Origin: a virus
IMG/VR virus record: IMGVR_UViG_3300046474_000385
Location: 1-34,328 of that record
Direction: 5' to 3' (one strand)
DNA: 34,328 nt
Shown here: piece after piece, positions 30,763 through 34,328 of the stretch
How positions within the stretch are numbered: position 1 is the first letter of the stretch
Layout of the letters: each line of letters starts with the position of its first letter
Program-made: the position numbers and the translations under genes
Notes under the pieces: generated by a model
Databases searched by the model: none
What the model was told of the DNA's origin: nothing
Seen by the model: only the letters and a program-made list of their open reading frames with translations

Positions 30763-32391
30763 CTAATCCCAGTCCTCACTCGCCACCCAATCGCCTGTTT
30801 TCCGATGGATCCGAAGCAGACGGTGCTGTCCCGTACGCGAGAGAAGCTGCACATCAATGAACTGACCTTCGCGGTCGGTTGCGTCCACACCCCGCATGAA
30901 AATGACAATTCGACTGAATGTGTCCATGACCAACTGCCTGACGCTTTCTCTTGCCCCGTAATCTCCCGCTTCCACTTGGACAGACAGATCCGCCCATCGC
31001 TCTGCCTGGGCTGGTTGAGCAGCCCCTGCGGATATTGAGCTCACCTCATACTCCAGTGTTGAAACGCTTTGTTCAGCATCTCTAAGTTGTGATTCCAACT
31101 CCCTTGCCTTACGGACAAACGCCAGAGGGGCGGCGCCACTCTCATCTGCTAAAAGCGCATCAGTTACCTTGCCTAACTGACCTGTGATCTTCGCAACAGC
31201 CGCCCTTGCATCCACAAGCTGACGATGGACAGCCTGGCCATCATCGCTTGGTTGCATAAGTCGCTGGAGGTTGAGCTGATCCGTGCAGAACTTGAGTAAC
31301 GCTTGCTCGATTGGGACAACGCTGCAGCTTCCACCGGCGGAGCACCCGCCGTTTTTACTGTAGGAAGTGCAGTGCAACCTGCGATTGCCGTCTGCAATAC
31401 TTCCATCCACACGCCTACGCTTCATTATGTTTTGCGCAACTAGCGCTGTACCGCAGTAGCCGCAGTAGGCCAATCCGACCCCGGTGATGATGCCTGGTAT
31501 CTCCCCCGCTCCTCGACGACGCAACCGTTGGGCAGCAAGGTGCTGCAGATCATTCCATTCTGCATCGGACAGTACACGCGGGTAGTACTCCTCCAACTCG
31601 TAATCCTCGCCCTCCAGACTCAACCGTTTGACACCCCGCAGCGCAGGCAACTTGATCGTCCGGTAGATCTGTAATCCGGAGATTCCTCCCTCAGTCAGTT
31701 GAAATCCCTCTTCATGCATGATGTTTGCAGCACGGCCGGCACCGAGTCCCAAACGATAAAGCTCAAGCGCCCGCTTTACTGCTGCGACACGCTCTGGGAT
31801 CAACTCCCATCCCCCATTGGTCAATCGCACCCACTGTGGGTCTTTACCGTTGCGGATCACCCCACGAAACGAACCGGATATCCAACCTTCACATTGACGA
31901 CGGATTGCGGCTTTGACTCGCTTGCTCTTCGTGTCGGACTCTTCATGCGCCCTGATCATCACCAGGAGCGAATACACCAGGTCCATAGGCTGAGCTTTCA
32001 AACCAGCCCTGTTGTACTCGCGGCCGTCGCTTGCGGTAACTACCGTGATACCCGCATTGATAATCTGAGCAAGCTGAGCCTGGGCTTGGATAGGTTCAGC
32101 TCGACTAAGACGATCCAGTCCCTCAACGATTAGAACAGAGCCATCGTTGATACGACCGTCCTCCACTGCCCGCAAAAATACCCCTAAAGCGCCTTGCTTC
32201 ACATGGCGTTGGTGATATGCGGAAAGGCCTTCGTCTCTCAGAGAAAGAGACTCATCTAAAATAAAACCGTTTGATTTAGCCCAGCGCTGAGCATATTGAA
32301 GTTGACGGTCAGCACTATTACCCAACGCTTGTTTTGGATCAGAAAATCGAAGATAGCTGTAGACCTTACGCCCCCCTAGTTGCGCATTCAT
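30763..32391 (-). CDS. Large serine integrase
   Basis: 542 aa. N-terminal resolvase domain with YLRFS at residues 13-17 (Arg15, nucleophile Ser17) and DGLSAYHQ, VEGLDRLSRA, REYNRAGL. The recombinase domain (residues about 180-280) is followed by a zinc ribbon (CGYCGTALV, LHCTSYSKNGGCSAGGSC) and a coiled coil (VRKARELESQLRDAEQSVSTLEYEV). It should recombine attP with the rimO attB across the TG core without host help; excision needs a directionality factor I could not identify. ATG 32391 overlaps the stop of the membrane-protein gene (TAATG), so it is translated with it. Most P2-type phages use tyrosine integrases. Confidence 0.95.
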   Translation of the reverse strand: MNAQLGGRKVYSYLRFSDPKQALGNSADRQLQYAQRWAKSNGFILDESLSLRDEGLSAYHQRHVKQGALGVFLRAVEDGRINDGSVLIVEGLDRLSRAEPIQAQAQLAQIINAGITVVTASDGREYNRAGLKAQPMDLVYSLLVMIRAHEESDTKSKRVKAAIRRQCEGWISGSFRGVIRNGKDPQWVRLTNGGWELIPERVAAVKRALELYRLGLGAGRAANIMHEEGFQLTEGGISGLQIYRTIKLPALRGVKRLSLEGEDYELEEYYPRVLSDAEWNDLQHLAAQRLRRRGAGEIPGIITGVGLAYCGYCGTALVAQNIMKRRRVDGSIADGNRRLHCTSYSKNGGCSAGGSCSVVPIEQALLKFCTDQLNLQRLMQPSDDGQAVHRQLVDARAAVAKITGQLGKVTDALLADESGAAPLAFVRKARELESQLRDAEQSVSTLEYEVSSISAGAAQPAQAERWADLSVQVEAGDYGARESVRQLVMDTFSRIVIFMRGVDATDREGQFIDVQLLSRTGQHRLLRIHRKTGDWVASEDWD

Positions 32392-33545
32392 TATGTCGAT
32401 GCCGCCGGCTTATCATCTTTTGCAGAAACTTTTAATTTTTCTACGAGACTTGAAACGGATTCAAACATAGCGATCATGTGATTTAGATCTCCTGATTTCT
32501 GGGGAGTTGGCTCAAGCCACTTAACATCCTCTTCAAGGACCTTCAACATCTGCACCCTCATACCTACGAGATGCTCACCAGAGTTAGAAAACTCTTTAAT
32601 CGCCAAATAAGACAATAGATATCGATTGAAAACCGATTTCACACGCACTAGATTAAATGAAGAATCAGTAAAACTTTTGTACTGACGCAAAAACCAAGCC
32701 GCTAGGAATTCAACAACCAAAAAAGTTAGAGAGCAGGAGACCATCCCCCAAACGGCAAACTTTCCAACCTCATATAGAGAAGTAGTAACTTGCCAAACCA
32801 CTATGGAGCAAATATAAAAAAATATACCTCGCCACAGATACGTCGTCCCTTTATCTAAAAGCAATGACGCTTTATTTTCAGCGAGATTGATATGAAGATC
32901 CAACGAACGGACGAGCGAATTCATGTGGCGCTCAAAGCCAGTCACCTCATGGCTTTGGCTTGAAGGTTTCTCGTCAACTTCGGAAAGAAATTTCGGGGAC
33001 ACAGCATCTTCTATAGAGACGGCATTGTAATAGCGTTGCGGTTCTTTCTTTCTTTTCAATATTGCCCTGAGAACATCCACACCCTCAGCTTTCTTCAACT
33101 CGTCCCCTTCAACCTGACGACGTAGTATTTTTTCGTCCAGATCTACAAAACTCTCTTTTCGTGTACCAGATAAAAGTGCCAAAAGAAACACAAGTGCGAG
33201 TAGTGAAAGGCTGCCAACAGCCATTGCGGCGACAAGTACACTTCCTTCGAAGAATCTTACTATGCTTGGAAGCGCGGCGATAATCAGAGCACTCCCCATC
33301 ATAAATCCAGCGAGCATGGTTAACGCGAGTCTGAGTTTATCAACCCAACCCACGAAACTTCGCACTGGAGGTTTAAAAATTTCCTCGTTTAGCTGTTCAA
33401 ATTTTTTATTGAATCTTTCGCGTTCTTTTTCCAGAGCCTCGCGACTCCATTCGTCGTGATCTTTCACCTCGACGAACTCGTCCTCTTCTGACTTCTCTGT
33501 CTCCACCGCGTCACTAATAGGACGCTTTAAGTTACGATCTTCCAT
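32391..33545 (-). CDS. Four-TM membrane protein of unknown function (right-end cargo)
   Basis: 384 aa from ATG 33545 (GGGG 8 nt upstream; a TTG two codons earlier is the alternative). An acidic/charged N-terminus (about 60 residues) is followed by two hydrophobic segments (around 70-95 and 105-125). A charged loop (about 130-225) then leads to two more (LWRGIFFYICSIVVW; FAVWGMVSCSLTFLVVEFLAAWF), and a helical C-terminus. The NLAENKASLLLDKG motif before TM3 is reminiscent of membrane effectors such as PycTM, but this is weak. AT-rich. Stop overlaps the integrase start. Function unknown. Confidence 0.75.
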   Translation of the reverse strand: MEDRNLKRPISDAVETEKSEEDEFVEVKDHDEWSREALEKERERFNKKFEQLNEEIFKPPVRSFVGWVDKLRLALTMLAGFMMGSALIIAALPSIVRFFEGSVLVAAMAVGSLSLLALVFLLALLSGTRKESFVDLDEKILRRQVEGDELKKAEGVDVLRAILKRKKEPQRYYNAVSIEDAVSPKFLSEVDEKPSSQSHEVTGFERHMNSLVRSLDLHINLAENKASLLLDKGTTYLWRGIFFYICSIVVWQVTTSLYEVGKFAVWGMVSCSLTFLVVEFLAAWFLRQYKSFTDSSFNLVRVKSVFNRYLLSYLAIKEFSNSGEHLVGMRVQMLKVLEEDVKWLEPTPQKSGDLNHMIAMFESVSSLVEKLKVSAKDDKPAAST

Positions 33546-33560
33546 GTCCAAACCCCAAAA

Positions 33561-33575
33561 TGATAATCATTGTCA
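33561..33575. promoter_or_regulatory. Fur-box-like palindrome
   Basis: TGATAAT-C-ATTGTCA differs from the 7-1-7 Fur consensus (TGATAAT-N-ATTATCA) at one of 14 bases. It overlaps a TTGACA hexamer (complement of 33571-33576) before the four-TM gene and is 10 bp from the rimO promoter. Confidence 0.4.
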
Positions 33576-33585
33576 ACAAATCTTT

Positions 33586-33614
33586 TTGCGCATTTTTTGA
33601 TCAACGTATAGAAT
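33586..33614 (+). promoter_or_regulatory. Phage-side promoter for rimO
   Basis: TTGCGC (33586-33591), 17 nt, TAGAAT (33609-33614) in phage DNA, 48 nt before the new rimO ATG. Spacer length and the -10 are the same as in the host promoter at 483-511. Confidence 0.5.
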
Positions 33615-33662
33615 CGCGCGCCTCGAAATTTACCCAGGGTATGCCCTGCAGGCTGTGAGTAT

Positions 33663-34328
33663 ATGAGTAATAACCCACGTGTAGGGTTTGTATCGCTAGG
33701 GTGCCCGAAAGCACTGGTCGACTCCGAGCGCATCCTGACCCAGCTGCGCATGGAAGGCTATGACGTGGTGTCCACCTATCAGGACGCCGACGTGGTCGTG
33801 GTCAACACCTGCGGTTTCATCGATTCGGCCAAGGCTGAGTCTTTGGAAGTGATCGGCGAAGCGATCAAGGAAAACGGCAAGGTCATCGTCACCGGTTGCA
33901 TGGGCGTGGAAGAAGGCAACATCCGCAACGTCCACCCGAGCGTGCTGGCCGTGACCGGTCCGCAGCAGTACGAGCAAGTGGTCAACGCCGTGCACGAAGT
34001 CGTGCCGCCGCGTAAGGATCACAACCCGCTGATCGACCTGGTGCCGCCGCAAGGCATCAAGCTGACCCCGCGTCACTACGCGTACCTGAAAATTTCCGAA
34101 GGCTGCAACCACAGCTGCTCGTTCTGCATCATCCCGTCGATGCGCGGCAAACTTGTCAGCCGTCCGGTCGGTGATGTGCTCGACGAAGCTCAGCGTCTGG
34201 TCAAATCCGGCGTTAAAGAGTTGCTGGTTATTTCGCAAGACACCAGCGCTTACGGCGTTGACGTGAAATACCGCACCGGTTTCTGGAACGGCGCGCCGGT
34301 GAAAACCCGCATGACCGAACTCTGCGAA
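33663..34328 (+). CDS. rimO: Ribosomal protein S12 methylthiotransferase RimO (phage-supplied start), 3' end outside window
   Basis: 222 codons to the window edge. RimO adds a methylthio group to Asp89 of S12 through radical SAM chemistry. UPF0004 domain: [22 protein letters not shown] with the cluster Cys in the TGC of the att core, VVNTCGF and [10 protein letters not shown]; radical-SAM CNHSCSFC follows (about residues 146-153). Codons up to and including the TG core ([13 protein letters not shown] and part of Cys) come from the phage side of attR; the host version has MSTTPAPANPK before VGF, five residues longer. The protein is otherwise uninterrupted, so RimO should remain functional in the lysogen. 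Confidence 0.95.
   Translation, partial: MSNNPRVGFVSLGCPKALVDSERILTQLRMEGYDVVSTYQDADVVVVNTCGFIDSAKAESLEVIGEAIKENGKVIVTGCMGVEEGNIRNVHPSVLAVTGPQQYEQVVNAVHEVVPPRKDHNPLIDLVPPQGIKLTPRHYAYLKISEGCNHSCSFCIIPSMRGKLVSRPVGDVLDEAQRLVKSGVKELLVISQDTSAYGVDVKYRTGFWNGAPVKTRMTELCE
33690..33715 (+). other. attR (phage/host junction)
   Basis: Phage half GTATC-N3-AGGG, TG core 33702-33703, then host CCCGAAAGCACT, in the codons for VSLGCPKAL of RimO. The paired site is attL at 644-669. Confidence 0.8.

Larger units (their letters stand above)
656..33703. mobile_element. Complete-looking P2/HP1-type prophage inserted in rimO
   Basis: Bounded by attL and attR, about 33.05 kb. It carries a serine integrase, Cro-like and S24 repressors, a RepA-like initiator, an Ogr-like activator, terminase, portal, scaffold, capsid, head completion, sheath, tube, chaperone, tape measure, baseplate, fibres and a full lysis set. 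No structural gene is visibly broken, so it may be inducible. The late-gene families (DUF2586 sheath, DUF2597 tube, DUF2590) are the kind I associate with HP1/K139-like myophages rather than P2 itself, while the O-N-M-L head and the Q/P pair are P2-type. Integration by a serine recombinase and a plasmid-type initiator are unusual for this group. Confidence 0.93.

Noticed and set aside
33696-34238. 180-codon minus-strand frame opposite rimO
   Set aside because: It reads as a typical His/Asp-rich shadow of rimO, which is clearly coding on the other strand.

Overview
This window is a piece of a Pseudomonas chromosome, probably of the P. fluorescens group, carrying one complete-looking temperate phage of about 33.05 kb. 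The host flanks are the 5' part of kup (K+ uptake, minus strand, left edge) and rimO (ribosomal protein S12 methylthiotransferase, plus strand, right edge). The prophage has split rimO close to its start. A 20-codon stump of the host rimO, with its native promoter, remains at 602-664. The rest of rimO, from 33663 on, reads from a start codon, first codons and promoter-like sequence that lie on the phage side. The two junctions share a TG dinucleotide (656-657 and 33702-33703), and the reconstructed attP is a partial palindrome around it, as expected for the large serine integrase encoded next to attR.

Layout. 665-5758 is accessory: an AT-rich two-TM membrane protein, a small unknown, a LexA-box-controlled pair of small genes, and an AT-rich two-gene unit (SEC-C protein with a nuclease-like N-terminus, plus a DUF4238 protein). 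5748-22795 (minus strand) is the late operon of a contractile-tailed phage with a P2-like head and tail and HP1/K139-type sheath and tube families: scaffold O, capsid N, small terminase M, head completion L, tail completion R and S, sheath, tube, a lysis cassette (holin candidate, SAR endolysin, Rz with nested Rz1), tail chaperone with a -1 frameshift site, tape measure, baseplate W-like, J and I, fibre, fibre assembly, and hub/spike proteins. 22958-26135 (plus strand) holds large terminase P, portal Q and an Ogr/Delta zinc-finger late activator. 26136-26840 is a hairpin-rich non-coding stretch beside a plasmid-type RepA-like initiator (26841-27746). No P2 gpA was found, so replication may be plasmid-like. 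27743-29459 is the lysogeny switch (a Cro-like gene facing an XRE/S24 cleavable repressor). 29513-30309 is an operon of two unknown genes under a strong promoter that contains a repressor-operator-like palindrome. 30441-33545 holds a DUF1654 gene under a LexA box, the serine integrase, and a four-TM membrane protein whose stop codon overlaps the integrase start.

How it works together (inference). The S24 repressor holds lysogeny and should cleave itself in SOS. Two near-identical LexA boxes at opposite ends of the prophage add direct SOS control of small genes. The Ogr-like activator should switch on the late genes. The AT-rich genes at the ends and at the late-operon border look like acquired cargo, with the SEC-C/DUF4238 pair the best candidate for an undescribed defence-type module. 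All assignments come from reading the sequence; no database search was run.
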